From positions 62,001 through 126,000 of the forward strand of contig JADLFM010000173.1 of NCBI GenBank assembly GCA_020845495.1: a stretch of DNA of 64,000 bases, in the 5' to 3' direction. Each line of letters begins with the position of its first letter. The first letter of the stretch is position 1. This document shows positions 23,821-32,723 of the stretch, piece by piece. Source of the stretch: Chloroflexota bacterium (lineage in GTDB: Bacteria; Chloroflexota; UBA6077; JACCZL01). Position numbers and translations under genes: made by a program. A model generated the notes under the pieces. The model worked only from the letters and a program-made list of their open reading frames with translations, made no database searches and was not told where the DNA came from.

Positions 23821-25038
23821 TCATAGGGCCGACCGGCGGACGGTCGCATCGGGCCGGTTCGCCAGATCGGGCAGCAGTTCGACGCCCAGCCCCGGGCCGG
23901 GCGACGGCCGGACCGTCCCGTTCTCGACGATCGGCAGGCCCGTCACCAGCTCACGGTACCAGTCGGTGTAGAACGCCCGTACGGTCTCCTGAATTAGCGC
24001 GTTCGGCGCATTGAGCGAGAGGTGGCACGAGGCCGCCCAGACGATCGGGCCGGTGCAGTCGTGTGGCGCGATTGGTAGCCCGAACGCCTCGGCCAGGCTG
24101 GCGATGGCCTTGCCCTCGGAGATCCCTCCACACCAGCCAAGGTCGAGCATCACCACCCCGCATGCGCGAGCCTCCAGCAGTTCACGGAACTGGAGCCGGC
24201 CGGACAGGAGCTCACTGGCGGTCGTACGGAGACGCGTGCCGTGCGCGAAGGCGGCCAGACTCGCCATGTCCTCCGGCCGGAGCGGATCCTCGATCCAGTA
24301 CGGATTCAGCCCCTCAGCCTCGAAGGCGTGGGCGATCTTGAGCGCCATCGGCAGCGACCAGAGCCCGTGCAGCTCGACCATCAGGTCCATCGCGTCGCCG
24401 ACCGCCTTACGCACCGTACGGAACGGCTCCAGCGCGCGGTTCAGGTCGGCGGTCGACAGTTCGTAGCCGTTGCTCGCGCCGGCCGCGTCGTCGAACGGCC
24501 ACATCTTCATGCCGGTGATGCCCTGCTCCAACAGGCTATGGGCGAGCTCGTCGGCGCGGCCGCTCAGCCAGGTCTGGAGATCCTCGTACGGGCGCGCCGG
24601 CTGCGCCTGCTCGGGGAGGCCCCAGGCCTTCGAGCCGGTGATGTTGGTCGTGCTGTTGGTGTAGCGATAGCCGGCGCAGGTGTTGTAGGCCCGAATGCTT
24701 GGGCGGGTAGCTCCCCCGAGCAGATCGTGGATCGGCCGGCCGGTCGCCTTACCGAACAGATCCCAGAGTGCGATGTCGACGGCTGAGTTGCCCCGACTTT
24801 CGACGCCGGTGTCGCGGGTGCCAATGTAGCGCTGGAGCTTCAGGCGCAGGCCATCGATTCGCGCCGGGTCTTCCCCGAGCAGCAGCGGGGCCGCCGACGT
24901 GTGCAGATAGGCCGCGACTTCGGTCGGCGTGAAATACGTTTCGCCCAACCCGGCGAGGCCCTCATCTGTGTGGACCCGCAGGATCAGCAGGTTCGGCATC
25001 TCACCAAGTTGAATCGTCTCGATGGCGGTGATCTTCAC
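23821..25038 (-). CDS. Mandelate racemase/muconate lactonizing enzyme family (enolase superfamily)
   Basis: Sugar-acid dehydratase or racemase of the enolase superfamily, 405 residues. GTG 25038 is chosen because the family start KITAIETIQLG follows it at once; the frame upstream to 25233 is non-homologous. N-terminal capping domain: VRVHTDEGLAGLGE-like segment, with AVDIALWDLFGKATGRPI. Barrel motifs: KMWPFDD, then metal-ligand strands VELHG, YWIEDP and TASE, and the catalytic-base-region PHDCTGPIVWAA. The D-x-H seen in galactonate/mannonate dehydratase-like members is E-L-H here. The C-terminal NGTVRPSPGPGLGVEL is typical. The substrate, probably an acid sugar, cannot be named. It is divergent from fliS. 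Confidence 0.88.
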   Translation of the reverse strand: MKITAIETIQLGEMPNLLILRVHTDEGLAGLGETYFTPTEVAAYLHTSAAPLLLGEDPARIDGLRLKLQRYIGTRDTGVESRGNSAVDIALWDLFGKATGRPIHDLLGGATRPSIRAYNTCAGYRYTNSTTNITGSKAWGLPEQAQPARPYEDLQTWLSGRADELAHSLLEQGITGMKMWPFDDAAGASNGYELSTADLNRALEPFRTVRKAVGDAMDLMVELHGLWSLPMALKIAHAFEAEGLNPYWIEDPLRPEDMASLAAFAHGTRLRTTASELLSGRLQFRELLEARACGVVMLDLGWCGGISEGKAIASLAEAFGLPIAPHDCTGPIVWAASCHLSLNAPNALIQETVRAFYTDWYRELVTGLPIVENGTVRPSPGPGLGVELLPDLANRPDATVRRSAL

Positions 25039-25063
25039 GGTCAGGTATCCCCCAGAGGATTCT

Positions 25064-25090
25064 TTACTTGTTGTCGCGTGCTGCCGATTA
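25064..25090 (+). promoter_or_regulatory. Possible sigma-28 (FliA)-type promoter before fliS
   Basis: GCCGATTA (25083-25090) matches the flagellar sigma-28 -10 element GCCGATAA at seven of eight bases. The segment 15 bases upstream (TTAC, 25064-25067) matches TAAA poorly. It sits 133 bases before the fliS ATG. A small inverted repeat, ccgattatcgg, overlaps it. Confidence 0.3.
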
Positions 25091-25222
25091 TCGGACTGAC
25101 AGCAGTGCGCGTGTGCGAATCGGCGAGTCCCGGTCCCTCCCTTGATGAGTCGCGGCTCCGGGATGGCGACGCCCGGCGTGACAGGGCGCGCACCGCCCAG
25201 CAACCTCGATCTGGAGAGCGCG

Positions 25223-25651
25223 ATGCTCCGCAATCCCTATCAGCAGTATCGGATGACGACGGTCGAGACGGCGAGCCCGGTGGATCTGGTGGTGATGCTG
25301 TACCAGGGGGCGCACCGCTTCATCCGACAGGCACTCGCCGGCCTGGAGAGCCAGGACGTCCAGGCCGCTCACCGGGCGTTCGTGCGCGCCCAGGATATTG
25401 TCACCGAGCTAGCTGGCAGCCTGAACGCCGAGGAAGGCGGCGAGATCTCCGAGCAGTTGCGGGCGCTCTACGAGTACATGCACCGCCGGCTCGTCGAGGC
25501 CAACTGCCGCAAAGACCCGGCCCCGGCCCGCGAAGTTCTCGGCATGCTGCGCGAACTGGGCACGGCCTGGCAGCAGATCGCCGCTCAGCAGCGTCAGACA
25601 CGATCCATGCAGTCGCCTGCGCGGTCGATGCCGCGCGCCGTCGCGGTCTGA
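25223..25651 (+). CDS. fliS: Flagellar export chaperone FliS
   Basis: Cytoplasmic chaperone that binds flagellin and keeps it unassembled until export. The 142-residue protein from ATG 25223 (GGAGAG upstream) starts MLRNPYQQYRMTTVETASP and has the family core VDLVVMLYQGAHRFIRQALA. It is a four-helix bundle with the conserved LYEYMHRRLVEAN segment. The frame runs upstream to 25142 without family similarity. It is the first flagellar gene of the block. Neither fliC nor fliD is present in the window, so its client is encoded elsewhere. Confidence 0.93.
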   Translation: MLRNPYQQYRMTTVETASPVDLVVMLYQGAHRFIRQALAGLESQDVQAAHRAFVRAQDIVTELAGSLNAEEGGEISEQLRALYEYMHRRLVEANCRKDPAPAREVLGMLRELGTAWQQIAAQQRQTRSMQSPARSMPRAVAV

Positions 25652-25804
25652 GGCATAGCCTGAAGAGAGCCGCCCGCGCCGTACCGCACTGCCATCGCCC
25701 CGCGCCACACTCGCACGCCGACCACATTACGGCCGCACGTCAGGCCACGATCGCACGCCATAGCTCTCGCACGAGCCCGCGCCACCTCTCAGGAGCAAAC
25801 AGGG

Positions 25805-26566
25805 ATGCCAGGAACGAAGCCGAGCCTCCGCCGCCTCGCTCAGTCGCGCCGCGTGAGCCGCCGCCGCATCCTGGCGCTGGTGCTTGGCGGGCTGATCCTG
25901 ACGGCGTGCCAGAAGGAAAAGATCGTCTACGTCACACGCCCAGACCCGACGTCGGAGCCGTCCGCGCAGCCCGCGCCGCCGGCCACTCCCGCTGCCGCGC
26001 CGACCGAGCGGCCACAGCCGACGGTCGTTGCGCCGCACCAGGGGCAAGGCTCAGTCGGCCTCGCGCCGATTCTGGTGAGTCCGGCGATGGCGGCGCAGAG
26101 CCAGGTCATACCGGCGCTCGATCACCCGCATCCGTACACCAACCGTGCCCAGATGCCGGACCGTCTCCAGATCCCCGGCATCGACCTGGACGCGAAGGTC
26201 GTGCCAATCGGAACGAAGCGCGACGACAAGGGTCATATCCTCTGGGAGACAGCCGCCTTCGCGGTCGGTTACCACAAGGGCACCGGTCTGCCCGGTGAAA
26301 ACGGGAACATCGTACTCTCGGGCCACATCAGCAGCCCTCGCGAGGGCGCCGTCTTCTCGAAGCTGCCGAAAGTAGAGGTCGGAGATGGTGTGGTCGTGTC
26401 CTCATCGGACCGGCAGTTCTTGTTCGTGGTAGCGTCTGCGAAGGTTGTGACACCAGATGCCGTCGAAGTCCTGGATCAGACGGACCACTCGGTGCTGACG
26501 ATGATCACCTGCGTCCCGGACGGAGTCTACAGCCACCGGCTGGTGGTGCGCGCCGAGGCGGTCTGA
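25805..26566 (+). CDS. Sortase-family protein with lipoprotein signal
   Basis: Cysteine transpeptidase of the sortase fold, 253 residues. Residues 20-35 form a lipoprotein signal (ILALVLGGLILTAC, lipobox Cys35), where sortases usually have a plain membrane anchor. A Pro/Ala-rich linker of 80 residues follows, then the sortase barrel: LQIPGIDLDAKVVPIG, catalytic His174 in IVLSGHISS, Cys236 in LTMITC and Arg245 in SHRLVV, all three catalytic residues present. It could join surface proteins to the wall or form isopeptide bonds. It lies between fliS and flgC, which is unusual. No LPXTG-type substrate is visible in the window. ATG 25805. Confidence 0.82.
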   Translation: MPGTKPSLRRLAQSRRVSRRRILALVLGGLILTACQKEKIVYVTRPDPTSEPSAQPAPPATPAAAPTERPQPTVVAPHQGQGSVGLAPILVSPAMAAQSQVIPALDHPHPYTNRAQMPDRLQIPGIDLDAKVVPIGTKRDDKGHILWETAAFAVGYHKGTGLPGENGNIVLSGHISSPREGAVFSKLPKVEVGDGVVVSSSDRQFLFVVASAKVVTPDAVEVLDQTDHSVLTMITCVPDGVYSHRLVVRAEAV

Positions 26567-26965
26567 GCCTCGAGGCTTCGGGCAGCCTGACGCATCAATC
26601 GCATCAGGCGCTGCTCTCCAGACGTCGATTGGCGCTCGCTCCTCAACCAATGCTCAGGTGGGATCTGCATGGCCATGAGCGCGGCGCATGTGGGTTCACG
26701 GTGGGCCTGATTCAGTCCTCGTCCACAGGCTGTGCCGCGGTTGAGCGGCGCATAGTCTTGTTTCTGCACGGTTCACCGACAAGGCCCGGTACGGCCGTCT
26801 AGGCCACGTCCGTACTTCTGGCTACGCGATCCGGTAGCCGCGGCCCTGCATCACCCTCCTGGCTCGCTCGTATTCTCAGCGTAGTCCGCGAACGATCATC
26901 GCAACGACCGTCTTCACGACCGTCGCGGCGACCGTCGAGCGGACACCGCCAGGGGAGAGACGGGC
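26567..26965. other. Leader region of the flagellar basal-body operon
   Basis: A 399-bp non-coding stretch before flgC. Short frames here have no family features. Near 26895-26940 a 9-base motif (cgaccgtc core) is repeated three times, and a strong ribosome site (aggggagaga) precedes flgC. The operon promoter should be here, but no convincing hexamer pair stands out. Confidence 0.5.
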
Positions 26966-27406
26966 ATGCTCAACATTCTGAAGACTGCCGGGTCGGCGCT
27001 TACCGCTCAGCGTTTGCGCATGGACGTCATCGCGAGCAACCTCGCGAACGCGGAGGCGACCAGCACCCCCGAGGGTGGGCCGTACAAGCGCGAGCGGGTG
27101 GTCTTCGCGCCGATGCTGCGCGATTCGCTCAACAAGCTTGGGAGCAGCGCGCAGTCGATTGTTCAAGGGTCAGCGCCCGGCGGTGTCCAGGTCACCGCCA
27201 TCCTCGAGGATCAGGACGAGCCGCGTCAGGTCTACGACCCGACTCACCCTGATGCTGATGAGAGCGGCTACGTGGCGTACCCGAACGTCGACCTTGTAAC
27301 CGAGATGACGGACATGCTCTCGGCCAGCCGCTCGTACGAGGCGAACGTCACGATCATCAACGTTGCCAAGAGCATGGCCCAGCGCGCGCTGGACCTCGGT
27401 CGCTAG
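26966..27406 (+). CDS. flgC: Flagellar basal-body rod protein FlgC
   Basis: Proximal rod subunit exported by the flagellar type III system. At 146 residues it has standard length. It opens with SALTAQRLRMDVIASNLANAEAT, the N-terminal rod-protein motif, and ends with YPNVDLVTEMTDMLSASRSYEANVTIINVAKSM-type coiled-coil sequence (seen as NVDLVTEMTDML and SRSYEANV). ATG 26966 follows aggggaga. fliE follows after 15 bases. Its usual partner flgB is not adjacent here but about 6.6 kb downstream. Confidence 0.96.
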   Translation: MLNILKTAGSALTAQRLRMDVIASNLANAEATSTPEGGPYKRERVVFAPMLRDSLNKLGSSAQSIVQGSAPGGVQVTAILEDQDEPRQVYDPTHPDADESGYVAYPNVDLVTEMTDMLSASRSYEANVTIINVAKSMAQRALDLGR

Positions 27407-27421
27407 CTGGGAGCACGACTG

Positions 27422-27736
27422 ATGGACATCACCCCGATCTCGATGAAGATCCCCTCGCTCAAGGGGCTCGATCTGACGCCAGCATCGCCGACGAAACCGG
27501 CCTCTGGGACCGCTCTCGACGGGTTCGGCACGGCCCTCAAGAACGCCATCGACGGCCTGAACGAGGTCCAGAACGTGGCCGACGACAAGGCCGTCGAGTT
27601 GGCGGCCGGCGGCGCGGTGGACGTCCACGAGGTCGTGCTGGCACGCGAGACCGCGAACCTCCACTTCCAGCTTGCCCTCCAGGTACGCAACAAGCTCGTC
27701 GAGGCGTATCAGGACGTGATGCGGATGCAACTCTAG
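27422..27736 (+). CDS. fliE: Flagellar hook-basal body complex protein FliE
   Basis: Adapter that joins the MS ring (FliF) to the rod. The 104-residue protein matches family length. It has FGTALKNAIDGLNEVQNVAD and the conserved end DVHEVVLARETANLHFQLA, LQVRNKLVEAYQDVMRMQ. ATG 27422 has GGGAG upstream. It lies in the classical flgC-fliE-fliF order, with 175 bases before fliF. Confidence 0.95.
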   Translation: MDITPISMKIPSLKGLDLTPASPTKPASGTALDGFGTALKNAIDGLNEVQNVADDKAVELAAGGAVDVHEVVLARETANLHFQLALQVRNKLVEAYQDVMRMQL

Positions 27737-27911
27737 AGCCTACGGCACATCGCGCCGACACGCCGCGGCGGCGTCGCCGCACACGAGTGCCGACGTAGAC
27801 CAGAACGACCGCTCAACTGACGATTCGGCCACCTGACGACCGAGCCGCCTACGAGACGATCCGAGACCGAACGACCCGCACGATCTGAACTGACGGAGCA
27901 CGAGGCCGCCG

Positions 27912-29498
27912 ATGCTAGCTGTACTGCCAGCCCCCCGAGACGCCCGTGGTGTGTGGCTCAACCTGAGCCGCAACCAGCGGCTCGCCCTGGGCGGCATCGC
28001 CCTCGCGGCCGCCGTCGTTCTGGTGATGTTCGTGACGCTGTCACGGCCTGCTGAGTATCAGGCCGCATTCTCCGACCTCCGCGAAGAGGACGCGGCGGCC
28101 GTCGTCGCGAAGTTGAAGGAAGCCAAGATCCCGTACGAGCTTGCCGAGCGCGGCACGATCAAGGTGCCGACCGGCCAGGTCCAGGAAGCCAGGCTGATGA
28201 TCGCCGCATCCGGCGTCGTCAAGCAGGGCAGCGGCGTCGGCTTCGAGATCTTCGGCGAGCCGCACTTCGGGCTGACTGAGTTCGCCGAGAAGATCAACTA
28301 CCAGCGGGCGCTGGAGGGCGAGCTTGGGCGGAGCATCGGCCGGATCGACGCCGTCGAGGAGGCCCGCGTTCACCTGACCCTGCCCGAGCAGAGCCTGTTC
28401 GTCAGTCAGAAGAAAGATCCGACGGCCGCCGCCGTCGTCCGGCTCAAGCAGGGCCGCAAGCTCGATTCGGCCCAGGTGCAGGGCATCATCCAGTTGATCG
28501 CCGGCAGCGTCGAGGGGCTCAAGCCGGAGGGCGTCACCGTCATGGATACGGCCGGCAACGTCCTGACCGACCGGGGCGCAGACACCGATCCGGCCCGCAA
28601 GTCCAACACCCGCACCGAAGTCCAGCGGATGATCGAGCAGCGCTTGACCGACGACGTCAAGACGATGCTGACGCCGGTCGTGGGGCCGGATAAGTCGGTC
28701 GTGCGGGTCTCGGCAGACCTCGACTGGGATCAGTACGAGGCGAACAGCGAGACTTTCTCCCCGAACAACAAGGCGCCTCAGGTGCGCAGCCGCCGTGAGA
28801 CCTCCGAGTCTTCGAATCAGGGTGTCGCGAGTGCCGGCGGGGTACCCGGCGCCGAGCGCAACGTGCCCGGCTACCCGGCGGCCGATGGCGGCCAGAACGG
28901 CAGCGCGCAAGCCGATAAGCGGGACGTCACTACCAACTACGAGTTGTCGCGGACCGTTGAGAAGACGATCCGCACGCCGGGCAGCATCAAGCGGCTGAAC
29001 GTCGCCGTCGCGCTCGATAGCGATGTCATCGCCGATCCGACCCAGGCCGAAGCCATCACCCGTCTGGTAGCCACGGCGGCCGGGCTGGACACGAGCCGCG
29101 GCGATCTTGTCACCCTGACGAGCCTGCCATTCAGCGCGACAGGTCTGGTGAAGCCGACCGAGATCGCGGAGCAGGTACGCCAGCGCGAAATGATGCTCTC
29201 GCTCGCCCGGATCGTCGCGATGGTGCTCGGCCCGCTGCTGGTCGTCGGGATCATCTGGCTGGTGCTGCGGCGCAATCGCCCCAAGCCGGTCCGGCCCAAC
29301 ATCCAGGACGTCCCCACGCCGAAGCTCGAAGGGCCGATGCTAACCGCCGAACAGCAGATCGCGGCGCTCCCCACCCCCGAGCCGGACCCTGAAGTTCAGC
29401 GGATCGAGTCGGAGCTGGTCAAGATGGCCCGCAACGACCCGGCGATGATGGCGAGCCTGATTCGAACCTGGATGAACGAGGACAAGAAGGGATTCTGA
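27912..29498 (+). CDS. fliF: Flagellar MS-ring protein FliF
   Basis: Membrane protein forming the MS ring that houses the export gate and carries the switch. 528 residues. The first membrane helix is at 26-45 (LALGGIALAAAVVLVMFV). Ring-building motifs follow: YQAAFSDLREEDAAAVVAKL, GFEIFGEPHFGLTEFAEKIN and ALEGELGRSI. A second helix lies near 440-460 (MVLGPLLVVGIIWLVL). The C-terminal FliG-binding tail is acidic and ends VKMARNDPAMMASLIRTWM. Typical length. fliG follows after 6 bases. Confidence 0.97.
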   Translation: MLAVLPAPRDARGVWLNLSRNQRLALGGIALAAAVVLVMFVTLSRPAEYQAAFSDLREEDAAAVVAKLKEAKIPYELAERGTIKVPTGQVQEARLMIAASGVVKQGSGVGFEIFGEPHFGLTEFAEKINYQRALEGELGRSIGRIDAVEEARVHLTLPEQSLFVSQKKDPTAAAVVRLKQGRKLDSAQVQGIIQLIAGSVEGLKPEGVTVMDTAGNVLTDRGADTDPARKSNTRTEVQRMIEQRLTDDVKTMLTPVVGPDKSVVRVSADLDWDQYEANSETFSPNNKAPQVRSRRETSESSNQGVASAGGVPGAERNVPGYPAADGGQNGSAQADKRDVTTNYELSRTVEKTIRTPGSIKRLNVAVALDSDVIADPTQAEAITRLVATAAGLDTSRGDLVTLTSLPFSATGLVKPTEIAEQVRQREMMLSLARIVAMVLGPLLVVGIIWLVLRRNRPKPVRPNIQDVPTPKLEGPMLTAEQQIAALPTPEPDPEVQRIESELVKMARNDPAMMASLIRTWMNEDKKGF

Positions 29499-29504
29499 TC
29501 GGCC

Positions 29505-30494
29505 ATGAAGGGCAAGGAAAAGGCGGCCGTTCTCCTTATCGCGCTCGGCCCCGAGGTCTCCGCGAACGTCCTCAAGCAGATGCGCGAGAACGAGATCGAA
29601 GCGCTCACGATGCAGATCTTCACGACCGAGCAGGTCGCGGATGACACCCGCAAGCAGGTCATGAGCGACTGCTACGAGATGGCGCTCGCCAACGGTTACC
29701 TCTCGACCGGCGGCGCCGCGTACGCCGAGGAGATGCTGGCCAAGGCGCTCGGCCACGAGAAAGCATCCGAGATCATGGGGCGCCTGCTGTCCTCGGTCCG
29801 CCCCCGCCACTTCGAGTTCCTCCGGGAGACCGATCCCTACCAACTCGTCACCTTCATTCAAGACGAGCGGCCCCAGGCGATCGCGCTGATCCTCTCGCAC
29901 CTGCCGGCCCCTACCGCTGCAAAGATCCTGGCGATCCTCGCCCCGGAGCAGCGAGCCGAGGTGGCGATGCGGATCGCGACGATGGAGCGCACGCCGCCCG
30001 AGGTGATCGAGGGGGTCGAATCGGTGCTGCGCCGCCGCGTCTCCACGATCCTCCATAGCGACTTCTCGGCGGCCGGCGGCATCGAGCACCTGGCCCAGTT
30101 GCTGGCGAACGTGGACCGGAGTACCGAGAAGGTCATTCTCGACCACCTCGACAAGAACGCGCCGGAGCTCGCTACCGAAGTCCGCAAGCTGACCTTCACC
30201 TTCGACAATCTGATTCAACTCGACGATCCGTCGCTCCAGCGGGTGCTCCGCGAGGTCGACGCCAAGGATCTGGCGATGGCACTGCGCGGCGTCTCCGAGG
30301 AGCTACGCGAAAAACTGTTCCACAACCTCTCCAGCCGAGCCGCCGAGATGCTCCGCGAGGACATCGCCGTCTCCGGCCCGGTTCGGATGCGGCAGGTCGA
30401 GGAGGCGCAGCAGCGAATCGTGGGCGTCGTGCGGCGGCTCGAAGAGGCCGGCGAGCTGGTGATCCAGCGTGGGTCAGACGATGTTCTCGTCTAG
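29505..30494 (+). CDS. fliG: Flagellar motor switch protein FliG
   Basis: Rotor protein that links the MS ring to the stator and switch. 329 residues, near family length. The N-terminal domain (KEKAAVLLIALGPEVSANVL) binds FliF. The middle domain has DERPQAIALILSHL in place of the usual EHPQ motif and MATMERTPPEVI-type sequence. The C-terminal domain has FTFDNLIQLDDPSLQRVLREV with charged residues that face the stator, and RAAEMLREDI. Stator genes motAB are absent here. Its 3' end overlaps fliH. Confidence 0.97.
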   Translation: MKGKEKAAVLLIALGPEVSANVLKQMRENEIEALTMQIFTTEQVADDTRKQVMSDCYEMALANGYLSTGGAAYAEEMLAKALGHEKASEIMGRLLSSVRPRHFEFLRETDPYQLVTFIQDERPQAIALILSHLPAPTAAKILAILAPEQRAEVAMRIATMERTPPEVIEGVESVLRRRVSTILHSDFSAAGGIEHLAQLLANVDRSTEKVILDHLDKNAPELATEVRKLTFTFDNLIQLDDPSLQRVLREVDAKDLAMALRGVSEELREKLFHNLSSRAAEMLREDIAVSGPVRMRQVEEAQQRIVGVVRRLEEAGELVIQRGSDDVLV

Positions 30495-31341
30495 CTTCCT
30501 GGCGGGCCTCGCCGACGCTGGCCCGCACCTCCTCATCGAGGCCCGGCCGGCCCACCTCGGCGGCGGTCAGAGCTCAGCCAGGCCAGCGGTCGGGCAGGCA
30601 TTCGGCGCCAGGCCCCGCGCACAGGCCGGCAGCACGGGTGCGGCGAACGGCCCATCGGCGGCGAACAACATGTCCGCACCGGATAGCCAGGTCCGGCCAA
30701 TGGTCTTTACCTCGTTCGCCATACCCGGCCGGTCCGCGAGCGCGCCAGCCGGTCAGGAGTCGTCCACCGAGGGCGAGGCCGCTCCTGCGCCACCACCTGA
30801 CTTTGAGGCGCTCGCGGCCGAGGCTCGCAACGACGGCTTCCGGCAGGGTTACCAGGCCGGCTACGCGCGTGGCTACACCGATGGGCTCCAGCAGGCTGCC
30901 GACGAGCAACAGGCGACGACCAGCCAGCTTGCAGCCCTGCTCCGCGACATCGGAACCGACGCCGAGCGCTTCGTCCGCGACCTCGAAAACGAGGTGGTGG
31001 AGCTTGCGCTGGCCGTCGCCGAGAAGGTCATTGCCCGCGAGGCGCGGCTCGACCGGAGCTTTGTGGTCGAGGTGGTCCGTTCGGCGCTGGCCGAGGTCCA
31101 CGACAGCACCGAGCTTCGGATCCACGTTCATCCCGACGACTACGCTCTGATTGAGCCTCGCTGGGCCGAGATGCTGCCGCGCGGTGTGGTCCAGCAGAGC
31201 GAACTCATCGCCGACCACCTGATCGAGCCGGGCGGCGTCCTCGTCGAGACCCGCATCGGGCACGTTGACGGCCAGTTGAAGACCCGCCTGAATCAGATCG
31301 TCACCGGGTTCCAGGCCGTGCTAGATGGGGAGCCGGTATGA
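30481..31341 (+). CDS. fliH: Flagellar export apparatus protein FliH
   Basis: Cytoplasmic regulator that holds the ATPase FliI and brings it to the export gate. 286 residues from ATG 30481, overlapping the fliG end; GTG 30469 is an alternative start. The N-terminal 110 residues are low-complexity. The central coiled coil (FRQGYQAGYARGYTDGLQQA) has the GxxxG-type repeats known in FliH. The C-terminal domain has VVELALAVAEKVIAREA, SALAEV and IHVHPDDYALIE, typical of the FliH/YscL fold. Its stop overlaps the fliI start (ATGA). Confidence 0.92.
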   Translation: MFSSSFLAGLADAGPHLLIEARPAHLGGGQSSARPAVGQAFGARPRAQAGSTGAANGPSAANNMSAPDSQVRPMVFTSFAIPGRSASAPAGQESSTEGEAAPAPPPDFEALAAEARNDGFRQGYQAGYARGYTDGLQQAADEQQATTSQLAALLRDIGTDAERFVRDLENEVVELALAVAEKVIAREARLDRSFVVEVVRSALAEVHDSTELRIHVHPDDYALIEPRWAEMLPRGVVQQSELIADHLIEPGGVLVETRIGHVDGQLKTRLNQIVTGFQAVLDGEPV

Positions 31342-32723
31342 TCGCGCTCGACCTGGCCCGCTACCACACCGCCCTGCGGGACCGCTCGGTGCTCCGCTTT
31401 CAGGGCCGCGTCGCGCAGGTCATCGGCCTGTCGATCGAGGTCGAGGGGTTGCGGCTAGCAGTCGGGGATGTCTGCACGATCCTGCCGAACGCCGGCGGAC
31501 GGCCGGCCCTGCATGCACCGGACGTCGCGGGCGCGGACCGCCGTCAGGGCGGTATCAGTGCCGAGGTGGTGGGCTTCCGTGACAACCGCCTGATCGTGAT
31601 GCCCTTCTCGGATACCCAGGGGGTGCGGCCCGGCAGCGCCGTCTTCCCGCGCGGGCGCGCCTTCAACGTGCCGGTCGGTCCATCCCTGCTCGGGCGCGTC
31701 ATCGACGGGCTTGCCCAGCCGATCGACGGCCTCGGCCCGCTCGGCGTGAGCGAGCGCTACCCGGTCACGAACCAGCCGCCGGACCCGCTCACCCGCCAGC
31801 CGATCCGCGAGACCCTCTCGACCGGCGTCCGCGCCATCGACGCCATTTTGACCTGCGGCAAGGGGCAGCGCATCGGGATCTTCGCCGGCAGTGGCGTCGG
31901 TAAGAGCACGGCGCTCGGCATGATCGCTCGCAACGCCCGCGCCGACGTCAACGTGATCGCCCTGATCGGCGAGCGCGGGCGTGAGGTCCAGGAGTTCATG
32001 GAGCGTGACCTCGGGCCGGACGGGCTGGCGCGCTCGGTCGTGGTAGTGGCCACCTCGGATCAACCTGCGCTTCAGCGTATCAAGGCGGCCTGGGTCGCGA
32101 CGGCCATCGCCGAGTGGTTCCGCGAGCAAGGGTTAGACGTCACGCTGATGATGGACTCGGTCACGCGCTGGGCGATGGCGCAGCGCGAGATCGGGCTGAC
32201 AGTCGGTGAGCCGCCGGTCGTCAAAGGCTACCCGCCATCTGTCTTCGCGCTGATGCCGAAGCTGATGGAGAAGGCTGGCACCTCTCATCGAGGCACCGTC
32301 ACCGGCTTCTACACCGTCCTCGTCGACGGCGACGATGTGAACGAGCCAATCGCGGACACAGCCCGCGGCGTCCTCGACGGCCACATCTGGCTCAGCCGCA
32401 GGCTCGCCAACGAGAACCACTACCCCGCCATCGACGTCCTCGGCAGCATCAGCCGGCTGATGTCGTCGCTCGCCGTACCTGCACACCAGCGGGCCGCCAG
32501 CCATCTGCGCGACGCGATGGCGACCTACCGTGCGTCCGAAGACCTGATTAGCATCGGCGCGTATCAAGCTGGCGCGAATCCGTCGCTCGACCGAGCCGTC
32601 ACGCTGATGCCGCGCATCCGCGATTTCCTGTGCCAGTCCGCACAGGAAGCAACGACCTTCGAAGACGCCGTGCGCGATCTGTGCGCGATCTTCCCCAGTG
32701 AGGCCGACGTTGGCAACACCTGA
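31338..32723 (+). CDS. fliI: Flagellum-specific ATPase FliI
   Basis: Hexameric ATPase that unfolds and delivers export substrates. 461 residues. Walker A is GIFAGSGVGKST; Walker B follows in VTLMMDSVTRWAMAQREIG. The family insert GEPPVVKGYPPSVFALMPKL and the arginine region (SRLMSSL) are present. The N-terminal beta-barrel and the hexamer interface (CNALIGERGREVQEF-like) fit family length. GGGGAG precedes ATG 31338 and translation is coupled to fliH. fliJ overlaps its end. Confidence 0.97.
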   Translation: MIALDLARYHTALRDRSVLRFQGRVAQVIGLSIEVEGLRLAVGDVCTILPNAGGRPALHAPDVAGADRRQGGISAEVVGFRDNRLIVMPFSDTQGVRPGSAVFPRGRAFNVPVGPSLLGRVIDGLAQPIDGLGPLGVSERYPVTNQPPDPLTRQPIRETLSTGVRAIDAILTCGKGQRIGIFAGSGVGKSTALGMIARNARADVNVIALIGERGREVQEFMERDLGPDGLARSVVVVATSDQPALQRIKAAWVATAIAEWFREQGLDVTLMMDSVTRWAMAQREIGLTVGEPPVVKGYPPSVFALMPKLMEKAGTSHRGTVTGFYTVLVDGDDVNEPIADTARGVLDGHIWLSRRLANENHYPAIDVLGSISRLMSSLAVPAHQRAASHLRDAMATYRASEDLISIGAYQAGANPSLDRAVTLMPRIRDFLCQSAQEATTFEDAVRDLCAIFPSEADVGNT

